Of a stretch of 64,000 nt of DNA, positions 47,401-54,593 are shown one piece after another. The position numbers and the translations under genes are program-made. Position 1 is the first letter of the stretch. Each line of letters opens with the position of its first letter. Under the pieces are notes generated by a model. It did not search any database, was not told the origin of the DNA, and was given only the letters and a program-made list of their open reading frames with translations. This DNA is from Sphingomonas sp. Leaf339. GTDB taxonomy: Bacteria > Pseudomonadota > Alphaproteobacteria > Sphingomonadales > Sphingomonadaceae. The stretch is taken from positions 310,001 to 374,000 of the forward strand of contig NZ_LMRS01000034.1 in NCBI RefSeq assembly GCF_001426195.1. The letters are read 5' to 3'.

Positions 47401-47598
47401 CTCTGGGCGGGCATTCTCCGGCGCCGGATCAATCGTTGCACCCGGCGGGGTCGCGGACTCCTGACTATCGGTGGTGGCCGCAGTCGTGGGCAGCGGCGCG
47501 GTTTGTGCGGTGGCCGACGAAACCGCAAACGCGGCGATCAGTGAAGCGGCAGTGCCGCAGAAATACCGTACGTGACGCCCTTTGACGATCTGATTCAT
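44449..47598 (-). CDS. TonB-dependent receptor, second in the pectin locus
   Basis: A 1049-residue outer-membrane receptor with signal peptide (SLIAAFAVSSATA), a Pro/Thr-rich linker, plug domain DIVVTGSRIARTGFDASTPVNVVNQDDIKLSGNVNIEKTLVQLPQAV, LVLVNGRRFAIFG, GGSSAVYGSDAITGVVNFIM, and a barrel that ends EFFLGATLKF. This plug type is common in sphingomonad receptors for nutrients of varied nature. It forms a likely operon with the GH28-like gene and is divergent from GH43, sharing a 344-base regulatory gap. Substrate probably another pectic fragment. Confidence 0.92.
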   Translation of the reverse strand: MNQIVKGRHVRYFCGTAASLIAAFAVSSATAQTAPLPTTAATTDSQESATPPGATIDPAPENARPEATAPDIVVTGSRIARTGFDASTPVNVVNQDDIKLSGNVNIEKTLVQLPQAVGSALGSATSNTVPGGYADVNLRGFGSQRNLVLVNGRRFAIFGPEQVTDLNTIPSSLVARTEIVTGGSSAVYGSDAITGVVNFIMRQDFNGIEGRAQLNMDGPTGTPVYNVDLTMGGNFAEGRGNLVVSGNYLKRGSITRGQRGGYAFDSLVDGCVVPGTGSDSRAGTPFRSNAVSGCAAAGGELGFLAGGSGDIPNGRFSGIPAAGGTNTALNAAYAAAGLGALGTRGFTFNDTGTAARPALTPQDDFNLGPFNYLIQPQERWMINSFGHYDFSDAITGYMELHYSNNTVDAQLAPTNVGTSTLFNVDNPYLTAPLREVLRQLDLAETGTTTVGTGTSTRTTVRGDGLAVLTAGRRYVENGARFATERRNVFRGAWGFRGDLGNVSDSFLTDLKYDVYYTYARSEDTLQLRNAVSRSRLQTALLSANGAAPVCNIFGANVSAACVSAISIGATNSTIATQQVAQGSITGNLFQLPAGPVGFSYGYEWRKSQATFTPDSFLSSGDVVGFNPGLATSGSVSVKEVFGEIRVPLAHDTPLIDSLVANGAFRYSKYGLSGIGGVWTYLGGLDWRVNRSIAFRGQYQRAIRAPSVAELFGGSSRSFITATDPCSSRAAAAQQTAAVRAVCVATGVPAASVFNNSIQPNAFFPADSGGNPNLGAEVSDTYTGGVVFTPSFAPRLFVSVDYFNVSLAGAIAPLGGGLQNALNLCYTIVQDAGSEFCRAVQRNPVTGEINEPFAVQVRNANTGNLKTSGVDFAARYRHTLGFGMPGLGNSSTIDFGMNYTWLAQFDSVPVAAFPNVVNRCAGSFGPTCGQPLPRWRGTSRVTWTTGDLGLSVRHRYIGPVTTDRYVVPLRQGSVATPLLSAIPYPKLGDQHYFDLSFNLDVLKSVQLYGGANNVFGKDPPVTTQGPNANTFSATYDVIGTEFFLGATLKF

Positions 47599-47942
47599 AC
47601 ATCCTCCCCTATTCGGTTTGTTCTGCTGCGCCCTGCACTGGGCATGACAGACCTCTTTTGCGCTGGCGGTTGCTCCGCCTAATCACCGTGACTTTTAATT
47701 TATATTAGCGGTACCATAACAAATTAACGCGTGACGCGTTGGTTGCGATTAATTGGTATACCCCATTATTTACTTTGTTTTTACGTAACTTGACAAATAT
47801 CACATCAAACTATTCTACGAACTAAATTTATTCAGTAGAGCTATACGACATCTATAGTGACTAATCCGATCACTGCTGATACCGATACCGCAAAGTTGCC
47901 ACCGGTGGCAACTAGCAAAATAATGATCAGGAGAGGCTCGCC
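47599..47942. promoter_or_regulatory. A/T-rich divergent promoter region with an 18-base palindrome
   Basis: This 344-base region separates the TonB receptor (minus) from GH43 (plus). It holds a perfect palindrome GTTGCCACCGGTGGCAAC at 47895-47912, of LacI-operator form (even length, central CG), 31 bases before the GH43 start, and AACGCG-TGA-CGCGTT at 47726-47740. The middle part is unusually A/T rich for this genome. The GH43 ribosome site GGAGAGG is at 47931-47937. Operator function is inferred from symmetry and position. Confidence 0.6.
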
Positions 47943-49580
47943 TTGGACATCGCACCCCCAATAAAAGGCAGCCGGTCCCGATTTTCCATCAATGGCTACC
48001 CATGCCGTGCGACGTTGGTAGCGCTCGTGATCTGGGCCGGTGGTGCGGTCGAATCGGCAGCGACCACGGCCCCTGTGTCGTATGTGAATCCCATCCTATT
48101 CGCAGACTATTCCGATCCCGACATCGTCCGAGTCGGGAGCGATTACTACCTTGTCGCCTCGAGTTTTCATTTCTCGCCGGGCATCCCGATCTTGCATTCG
48201 CGCGATCTGGTTCACTGGAAGATCATCGGCCATGTCCTGCCGACCCTGCCATTCGCGCCCGAATATGACATGCCAGGGCCACACACGCTAACGGACGCGC
48301 TGTCGAAACTGGTGGGCGGCACCCGGTATGCCGGTGGTGTGTGGGCGCCGTCGATCCGCCATCATGCGGGCCTGTTTTACGTTTATTGGGCGACGCCGGA
48401 TGAGGGTGTCTTCATGGCGACTGCCGCACAACCGACCGGTCCTTGGAGCAAACCCGTCAAGGTCATCGACCAGCCATTGCTGGAAGATCCCTGCCCATTC
48501 TGGGATGATGACGGCGCTGCCTGGCTCGTCCATTCGCGCCACGGCGCCGGTCCCCTGATTCTCCACCGCATGAGTGCCGACGGTACACGCGTCCTCGATG
48601 CCGGCACGACCATCGTCGAGGACAAGACAAACCTGCCGATCCTCGAAGGCCCCAAGCTCTATAAGCGGAACGGCTGGTACTACATCCTCGGCCCGTTCGG
48701 CGGCGTCGAGAAGGGCGCGCAGGTCGCGCTGCGCTCGCGCGATATCCGCGGCCCCTACGAACACCGCGTCGTGTTACGCCAGGGCAGTACCGCGCTGGAA
48801 GGGCCGCATCAGGGCGGCTGGGTAGAGACGCCATCGGGCGAGGGCTGGTTCGTTCATTTCAACAGCGCCGGCGCGTTCGGACGCATCGTCTATTTGGAGC
48901 CGCTGCGGTGGACCGACGACTGGCCGGTGATCGGCAACGCCGGCGAACCCGTCCTGCGTCACACGATGCCAGATACCGGACACGCGCCGACGCGTGACCG
49001 GTTGCAGGGGTCGGATGATTTTTCAAGGCGACGATTGGGCCTGCATTGGGAATGGAACCACAATCCCGACGATCGCGCTTGGAGCCTGACCGCCCGTCCC
49101 GGCTATCTGCGGCTGAACGCGCTGCCCGGGGACCACCTCGTCACCGCCCGCAACACGCTCACCCAGATACTGCAAGGCCCCCACAGCCAAATCAGCGCCC
49201 GAATCGACGTATCGGGCATGGCGGACGGGCAACGCGCGGGGCTTACGCTGTTCGGCGTGCGTCCAAGCTGGATCGGCATCGTGCGCGACGCGGGCCGTCT
49301 GCGGATAACGGGCGCCGATCAGGGTATCGAAACGCCGGTCACGGCGCTGAACGCACGGACGATCGATCTACGTGCCGAGGTTGGCGCCGACCAGACCGTC
49401 CGTTACAGTTATAGCGTCGGTGGATCGCGGCATTTCCTTTCGATCGGCGCGCCCATTCCCCTGGCGCGGTTTTCGTGGTGGAAAGGGTCACGACCAGCGC
49501 TCTTCTCCTTCAACAAGGGTGGCGGCGGCGGGCATGTCGATATCGATTGGGTCCGGGTTGATCACCGCCCCACGAACTGA
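47943..49580 (+). CDS. GH43 family beta-xylosidase/alpha-L-arabinofuranosidase
   Basis: A 545-residue enzyme with the five-bladed GH43 propeller (about 45-340) and a C-terminal beta-sandwich (concanavalin-like, about 360-540, ending GGGGGHVDIDWVRVDH). Catalytic parts are YVNPILFADYSDPDIVRVG (general base Asp58), LLEDPCPFWDDDGAAWLVHS (pKa-modulating Asp) and LPILEGPKLYKRNGWYYI (acid Glu). The start is TTG 47943 with GGAGAGG upstream; a hydrophobic segment near residues 24-40 acts as signal. Domain order is that of subfamily-12-like xylosidases/arabinosidases. In this locus it may remove arabinose or xylose from pectin side chains. The MGH1-like gene follows after 30 bases. Confidence 0.88.
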   Translation: MDIAPPIKGSRSRFSINGYPCRATLVALVIWAGGAVESAATTAPVSYVNPILFADYSDPDIVRVGSDYYLVASSFHFSPGIPILHSRDLVHWKIIGHVLPTLPFAPEYDMPGPHTLTDALSKLVGGTRYAGGVWAPSIRHHAGLFYVYWATPDEGVFMATAAQPTGPWSKPVKVIDQPLLEDPCPFWDDDGAAWLVHSRHGAGPLILHRMSADGTRVLDAGTTIVEDKTNLPILEGPKLYKRNGWYYILGPFGGVEKGAQVALRSRDIRGPYEHRVVLRQGSTALEGPHQGGWVETPSGEGWFVHFNSAGAFGRIVYLEPLRWTDDWPVIGNAGEPVLRHTMPDTGHAPTRDRLQGSDDFSRRRLGLHWEWNHNPDDRAWSLTARPGYLRLNALPGDHLVTARNTLTQILQGPHSQISARIDVSGMADGQRAGLTLFGVRPSWIGIVRDAGRLRITGADQGIETPVTALNARTIDLRAEVGADQTVRYSYSVGGSRHFLSIGAPIPLARFSWWKGSRPALFSFNKGGGGGHVDIDWVRVDHRPTN

Positions 49581-49610
49581 CGATACCGCCTGATCCTAAG
49601 GAGTTGTGCC

Positions 49611-51182
49611 ATGGACCGACGCTCTTTCATCGCCGGTGGCACCGCCGCCATCTCACTAGGCGCGATGCCGCCGGCCGCCGGGGCCGAAGTGTTGGCCGAC
49701 GCTCCGACCTATTCGACCAGCAACGCCCGGTGGCAGAACGCCTATGACAAGGCGCTGGCCGTGCTCGCCGCCAACGTACAGGTCATGCCTTATTGCAGCG
49801 AGCCCGTGCTGATCGAGGGCGCGAGCTATCGCGGCATCTGGCAAGAATGCGGACCGCACGAAGCGCTGGTCTATCGCAAATGGCGACCTGACGTGGCACG
49901 CCACAGTCATCTCACCTTCTTCGATCTGCAACGCGCCGATGGGCAGCTGCCGGCGAACAACAAGCTGGTGGAGACAAGTTTCGGCCAGATCCAGATGGTC
50001 GTGCCGATCGCCGCGACCGCATGGGAGCTGGCGGAGGCGACCGGTGATGGCGAGCTGCTCGACGCCGCCTATCGCGGGTGCGCCGCGTGGGACGGGTGGC
50101 TCGACCGATATCGCAACACACGCGGGACCGGGCTGGTCGAGGGGTTCTGCACCTATGACACGGGGCACGACAACAGCCCGCGCTGGGCGGGAATGCCCAA
50201 CCAGTGTCCGAACAAGAATGCGCGCGCTCATCATCCCATCGCGTCGCTGCCGCGACTGTGTCCGGACCTGTCGGCAACGACCTATGGCGCGCGACGCGCG
50301 CTGGCGTCGATGGCGACCGCGCTGGGGAAGACCGCCGAGGCGGATCGCTGGACCGAACGGGCCGAGACGATCCGCCGGGCGATCATCGCCCGTTTGTATG
50401 TCGCCGCCGATGCGGCGTTCTATGATCTCGATGCGCAGGATGCTTTCGTGCGTATCCGATCAGATATCCTGACGCGGGTGTGCGGGGAGCATGTCCCCGA
50501 TCAGGCGATGTTCGATACGCTGTGGACCCGGCAGATCCACGATCCCCGCGCCTTCTGGGCGCCCTGCCCCCTTCCCTCGATCGCGCTTGACGATCCCCGG
50601 TTCGTGCGACCGATCCCGGCCAATTCATGGGGCGGCGCGGCGCAGGCGCTGACGGCATTGCGCGCCGGTCGCTGGTTCGATCATTACAACCGCGCCAGCG
50701 CGTTCGGCGCGATGATGGATCGCTGGTGCGATGCGATCCAGGCCGACCCGACGATGCGTCAACAGGTCGATCCGCAGAACGGGGCCTTCACGCAGGCGGA
50801 TGAGCCCGGCTATTCGCCGACGTCGCTCGTCATGGTGGATTACACATGGCGGCTGGTCGGCGTGCGTGAGGAACGCGATCGGCTCGACTGGAACATCCGC
50901 CCCCGCCATCCCGCCGCGCGCGATGCCATGCTGGCCATGCCGCTTGATGCCGGCAACATGGCGACAATCCGATATGATCGGACCGGCGCCACGCTCCTCC
51001 TAGGCAAGAGCCTGTCGATGCGGGTGGCCGGCGGCAGCGTCCGCGTGTCGACGGACAAGCAGGGCAAGCCGATCAGCCTGCTTGGCATCGACCCCGCGCC
51101 GCAACACGTCACCCTGTCGCAAAACGGCCGGCCGACACGATCGTTTCTGATCCAACCGGATCAGCGCATTTTGATCGATTGA
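49611..51182 (+). CDS. MGH1-like (alpha/alpha)6 glycoside hydrolase, Tat-exported
   Basis: A 523-residue protein with a Tat signal (MDRRSFIAGGTAAISLGAMPPAAGA) and the (alpha/alpha)6 toroid of the MGH1/GH63-like group. Features: YRGIWQECGPHEALVYRKW, LVEGFCTYDTGHDNSPRWAGMP (candidate acidic centre), and PIPANSWGGAAQALTALRAGRWFDHYNR in the barrel; a small C-terminal beta domain follows. AAGGAG precedes the ATG. It is the second gene of an operon with GH43. Related enzymes act on alpha-linked glucose, mannose or rhamnose; the exact bond is not predictable, but location argues for a pectic side-chain residue. Confidence 0.7.
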   Translation: MDRRSFIAGGTAAISLGAMPPAAGAEVLADAPTYSTSNARWQNAYDKALAVLAANVQVMPYCSEPVLIEGASYRGIWQECGPHEALVYRKWRPDVARHSHLTFFDLQRADGQLPANNKLVETSFGQIQMVVPIAATAWELAEATGDGELLDAAYRGCAAWDGWLDRYRNTRGTGLVEGFCTYDTGHDNSPRWAGMPNQCPNKNARAHHPIASLPRLCPDLSATTYGARRALASMATALGKTAEADRWTERAETIRRAIIARLYVAADAAFYDLDAQDAFVRIRSDILTRVCGEHVPDQAMFDTLWTRQIHDPRAFWAPCPLPSIALDDPRFVRPIPANSWGGAAQALTALRAGRWFDHYNRASAFGAMMDRWCDAIQADPTMRQQVDPQNGAFTQADEPGYSPTSLVMVDYTWRLVGVREERDRLDWNIRPRHPAARDAMLAMPLDAGNMATIRYDRTGATLLLGKSLSMRVAGGSVRVSTDKQGKPISLLGIDPAPQHVTLSQNGRPTRSFLIQPDQRILID

Positions 51183-51561
51183 CCACCCGCCTGTGCAGCG
51201 CGGGATCGCGGCCGGCTGCGGCCTGAACACTACGTATAGAGCTGACACCGCATCCAACATGAACATCGCAGTTCATCGGATGAAGCGGCGCGATTAATCG
51301 AGTTCGAGGTACAGCTAGCCCAACATCTGCTCCCACCAAGGCGCCCATCCTCGCCGGGCTGGCCGTGGCGCGGCTTCAGAGCATCGAGCCCGGCTCATCG
51401 TAGTGAAGGGGAACGGTCGCTCGGTCGGTAAACGTGGGAATAGGTGAAGCCTGATCTGGGTATGCGCGTTCCCGCTCATGATGGACGGCGCATCGCGCAT
51501 CCATTAGCCTGACCAGCTATCCAGACCGGGAAACAACCGGATCGCACCATTGGGATGACGG
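51183..51561. other. 379-base intergenic region before the pectin esterase
   Basis: No gene is supported. One perfect inverted repeat, ATGAAC-ATCGCA-GTTCAT at 51259-51276, could be an operator for the pectin esterase gene about 285 bases further on. The rest shows no recognisable elements. Confidence 0.4.
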
Positions 51562-52734
51562 ATGAGCTTGATCCAGCGGATACACGGCGCCGTGGCGGCA
51601 CGCTCCTTCAGCTTTGCCGCACGCTGGTGGCGCCTCGCCACACTTGCACTGCTGGCGTGTACCATCACCGCGCCTGCCCGGTCTGATGATCCAGCCACCT
51701 ACCACGTGCGGAAAATCTGTGACCGACCGACCGGGTGTTTCACCACCATCCAGGCGGCGGTCGATGCGGCGAAAAACGACCAGTCCGTCGGCTGGGTCCT
51801 GGTCGACGTGGGTCCCGGCGACTTCAATGAAAAGGTCGTCCTCAACCGCGATAAAATCCGTCTTATGGGTGCCGGCCCGACACGGACACGACTGCACTTC
51901 GATTCGGTGGCCGAATACGCCGGCCATTACGACCGGGACAACTGGGGCACGCCCGGTTCCGCGACGCTGGCCATCGCCGCCGACGACGTGGCGATCCGTA
52001 AACTGACGATCGAGAACACGTTCGATTATCTGGCGAACGACGCCCTGCCGCCGGGCGACCCGCGCAAGATCAGCAATTCTCAGGGCTTGGCTGTGTTACT
52101 GGATACCGACAGCGACCGGATATCTTTCGACAAGGTACATCTCATCGGATATCAGGACACGCTCTTCACCCATGGCAAGCGCGCGCTGTTCCGAAACGGG
52201 GTGATTTCCGGCAACATCGACTTCATCTTCGGCAGTGGCATGTTGCTGATCGAAAATAGCACGATCCGTTCGCGACGACGGGCTGCATCGATTCCGCCGG
52301 GCGGATTTGCTTCGTTCATCACCGCCCCATCTACCCCGGCGAACCAGCCGATCGGCATCGTGATCTATCGTTCGCGCCTGACGCGCGAACCGGGCGTAGC
52401 CGATGGCTCGGTCGCGCTGGGGCGGCCATGGCATCCGACAACGACGTTCCCCGACGGACGCTATGCCGATCCGCAGGCGATCGGGCAGGCGATATTCATC
52501 GACTGTTTCATGGACGCCCACATTCATCCGGATCACTGGACGAGCATGGCCGGCACCGCACCCGATGGCAGCAAGAACCGCTTATTCCACGCCGCAGACT
52601 CCCGCTTCTTCGAACAAGGATCATCCGGTCCCGGATCAAGACGGCGCCCAGTCGATATCAAATGGACCAACCCGCCGACCATTGCAGAAGTTCGCCAGAT
52701 CCTTTTTGCCGGATGGGATTACCCCATGGGGTAG
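51562..52734 (+). CDS. Pectin methylesterase, carbohydrate esterase family 8
   Basis: A 390-residue beta-helix enzyme with a membrane-type signal segment (WWRLATLALLACTITAPARS, with a possible lipobox LLAC). CE8 motifs: GCFTTIQAAVDAA, VGPGDFNEKVVLNRDKIRLMG, LIGYQDTLFTHGKRALFRN (first catalytic Asp), VISGNIDFIFGSGMLLIENSTI (second Asp) and VALGRPWHP (substrate Arg). It removes methyl esters from homogalacturonan, which opens the chain to GH28 and lyases. GH43 and MGH1-like genes precede it in the same orientation with a 379-base gap, so it probably has its own promoter. The final gene of the pectin locus, just before an IS remnant. Confidence 0.92.
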   Translation: MSLIQRIHGAVAARSFSFAARWWRLATLALLACTITAPARSDDPATYHVRKICDRPTGCFTTIQAAVDAAKNDQSVGWVLVDVGPGDFNEKVVLNRDKIRLMGAGPTRTRLHFDSVAEYAGHYDRDNWGTPGSATLAIAADDVAIRKLTIENTFDYLANDALPPGDPRKISNSQGLAVLLDTDSDRISFDKVHLIGYQDTLFTHGKRALFRNGVISGNIDFIFGSGMLLIENSTIRSRRRAASIPPGGFASFITAPSTPANQPIGIVIYRSRLTREPGVADGSVALGRPWHPTTTFPDGRYADPQAIGQAIFIDCFMDAHIHPDHWTSMAGTAPDGSKNRLFHAADSRFFEQGSSGPGSRRRPVDIKWTNPPTIAEVRQILFAGWDYPMG

Positions 52735-52788
52735 CCGCTGCATCGACGCATGATGAATTGTTATTACGATGCCAAATGGCAGCGCGAA

Positions 52789-53411
52789 GGTGCCGTCAGT
52801 CTAATGCGAACCGCTCTCCACATGATGTACGGCGGTCTTTAACGCTGGCGGCCCTGCTCGCAAGGTTCTGCCACTTAGCCAGCGCGGCTGAGCCTTGATC
52901 CTTAAAGGGCTGTCGGTCGGGGAGATGGCGCTCCAGGCTGAAGTGGTTGTGGACGTTGGCATGAACCGATGCGAACTTCTGCGGCGTCTTGATCTGCCTA
53001 AAGCTTCGTAACGCCCTCTCCCGCCGTCGGAACGGCAGGTGAGAGTTCTCCACCCGCCTTTTCGCCCAGCGGCCCACCTCCCGCTTCTCGGTGTTGCCAG
53101 GATCGTTCATCGCGGTTCGATAAGAACGCGGGCCATCGGTGGTGATCGCTTCCGGTGAGCCATGGCGTTGCGGGTCTTATTCATGACAGTGAGCGCCGCC
53201 GCCTTTTTGCGTGTCTTCGTGACATAGCTCTCCAGCACCTCGCCCGCGATCATAGCAGCGGAAAGCGGACATACCATCAGAACTACGAGCCGGATCACCC
53301 AAGCGATGAGTTGAAGTACCGAAACAGCGTTGCAGGCTTGCGGGGGCGGAGCATAGGCCTCGCCTGCCCTACCCTCATTATCAGCCGGTGCATTCGGAGG
53401 CTGACAGAGCC
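52789..53411 (-). mobile_element. IS6-family insertion sequence remnant
   Basis: On the minus strand pieces of an IS6-type transposase are in order: SSPEVIRLVVLM (N-terminal), GEVLESYVTKTRKKAAAL, then after a frameshift RHGSPEAITTDGPRSYRTAM, then EKREVGRWAKRRVENSHLPFRRRERALRSFRQIKTPQKFASVHANVHNHFSLERHL. An internal deletion removes the first catalytic Asp (WHLDE). Ends are related inverted repeats: GGTGCCGTCAGTCTAATGCG at 52789 on plus and GGCTCTGTCAGCCTCCGAAT at 53411 on minus. Length 623 bases against about 800-880 for intact members. No target duplication is seen. The right end touches the stop codon of the bicupin gene. Confidence 0.85.
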
Positions 53412-54425
53412 CTAAATCATCGGAACGCCGGCAACGAATTGAGGTAGCCCCGGCGCATCCCCCCCTCGTACCACGAACGCTACGAGATCGACCGATGCCG
53501 TATTCCGGAATGCATGCGGCAGACCGACCGGAACGCTCAACGTGTCGCCAGCGCCCATTATGATTGCGCCGCCGTCCCAGCTTACTTCCAGCGTGCCGGA
53601 ATGAACAAATATCACCTCGACCTCTGCGCGGGCATGCTGCGGGATATAGGCCCCGGCCGACATTGTAAGGCGACGCACATTAAACCCATGGGGCCACCAG
53701 CCTGAGATCGGACCCGCCTTGAACCCGTCGTCGGTCGCCACCGGCGTGATGACCCCCGCTTCTTCAACGCCCTCCATCGCAAGCCGCGAATTCGGGTTGC
53801 CTGTCATCGCATCAGCCGCGACGACGCATTGGCGAAGCTTATCCATCGGCGGCGTCTTCAGTTCGGCGGCGGTATCGTCACCGGTGGCCTCAGCCAGTTC
53901 AACGTCCTGCAACGTATAATCGCCTTGCGAGGTGTCGATCAGCCGCCCCCCTTTCGCGAGCTTCAGTCCATGGTCAGCCGCGGCCTCGAACACCGCCGGC
54001 GCCCAAGTGACCTTGCCGGGATTGTCTTCTCCTAAAACTGTAAAAAGGAACCCCACGCCCTCGTCAAGCTTCTCAAAACCGCGAAACATGTGGATCGGCA
54101 CCGAAGCGACATCGCCGGGACCAATGACGATCGACCCGTCTTCCTTGTTCGGACCAAACGGCAACCGCCAGTGACCGGAATGGACGATGAACACCTCAGC
54201 GGTATCGTGGCTGTGCTGCGAGTTGACGCAGCCGAACGGCTGACGCGCCGCGCCGATATTGAACCCATGCCGTTCGGTGATGTGGACATGCTGGTCCGCA
54301 CTTTCCGAAACGCCCGCACCGATAATCGTGAAGTTCTCCTTTTCCGTCGACCCAGGCGTGCGGGTATCGATGAACGCGGTGCGGCACGGCACCAGATCGG
54401 CATACCGCACCAGACGGGCCTTCAT
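53412..54425 (-). CDS. Bicupin protein (dioxygenase-like)
   Basis: A 337-residue protein of two cupin barrels. The first has NSQHSHDTAEVFIVHSGHW with His71, His73, Glu77 and a later His, a complete metal set; the second has PQHARAEVEVIFVHSGTLEV, where the second histidine is replaced by Arg, so it probably does not bind metal the same way. Layout recalls gentisate and quercetin dioxygenases, but neither diagnostic is complete. ATG 54425 follows GAGGAAG; ATG 54452 is an alternative. No signal peptide. Head of the minus side of a divergent pair with the hydrolase-SnoaL gene. Its stop abuts the IS6 remnant; the C-terminus still looks normal. Confidence 0.75.
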   Translation of the reverse strand: MKARLVRYADLVPCRTAFIDTRTPGSTEKENFTIIGAGVSESADQHVHITERHGFNIGAARQPFGCVNSQHSHDTAEVFIVHSGHWRLPFGPNKEDGSIVIGPGDVASVPIHMFRGFEKLDEGVGFLFTVLGEDNPGKVTWAPAVFEAAADHGLKLAKGGRLIDTSQGDYTLQDVELAEATGDDTAAELKTPPMDKLRQCVVAADAMTGNPNSRLAMEGVEEAGVITPVATDDGFKAGPISGWWPHGFNVRRLTMSAGAYIPQHARAEVEVIFVHSGTLEVSWDGGAIIMGAGDTLSVPVGLPHAFRNTASVDLVAFVVRGGDAPGLPQFVAGVPMI

Positions 54426-54593
54426 GGCTTCCTCAGTCCAATTCACATCCATCTCCCGGTAACGGCAAACATGCTTGCATCCGAATGCAGAACAGCTAGA
54501 CCAAGCGTGATCGTCATGCAAGACGACAGCTACAGGGCAATGCCAAGCGTGACTTCCCCGATCCGCTCTCCGATCGTGCGCAAAGATAGCGCC

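Noticed and set aside
52781..53419. Target-site duplication around the IS6 remnant
   Set aside because: The eight bases on the left (AGCGCGAA) and right (CTAAATCA) do not match.
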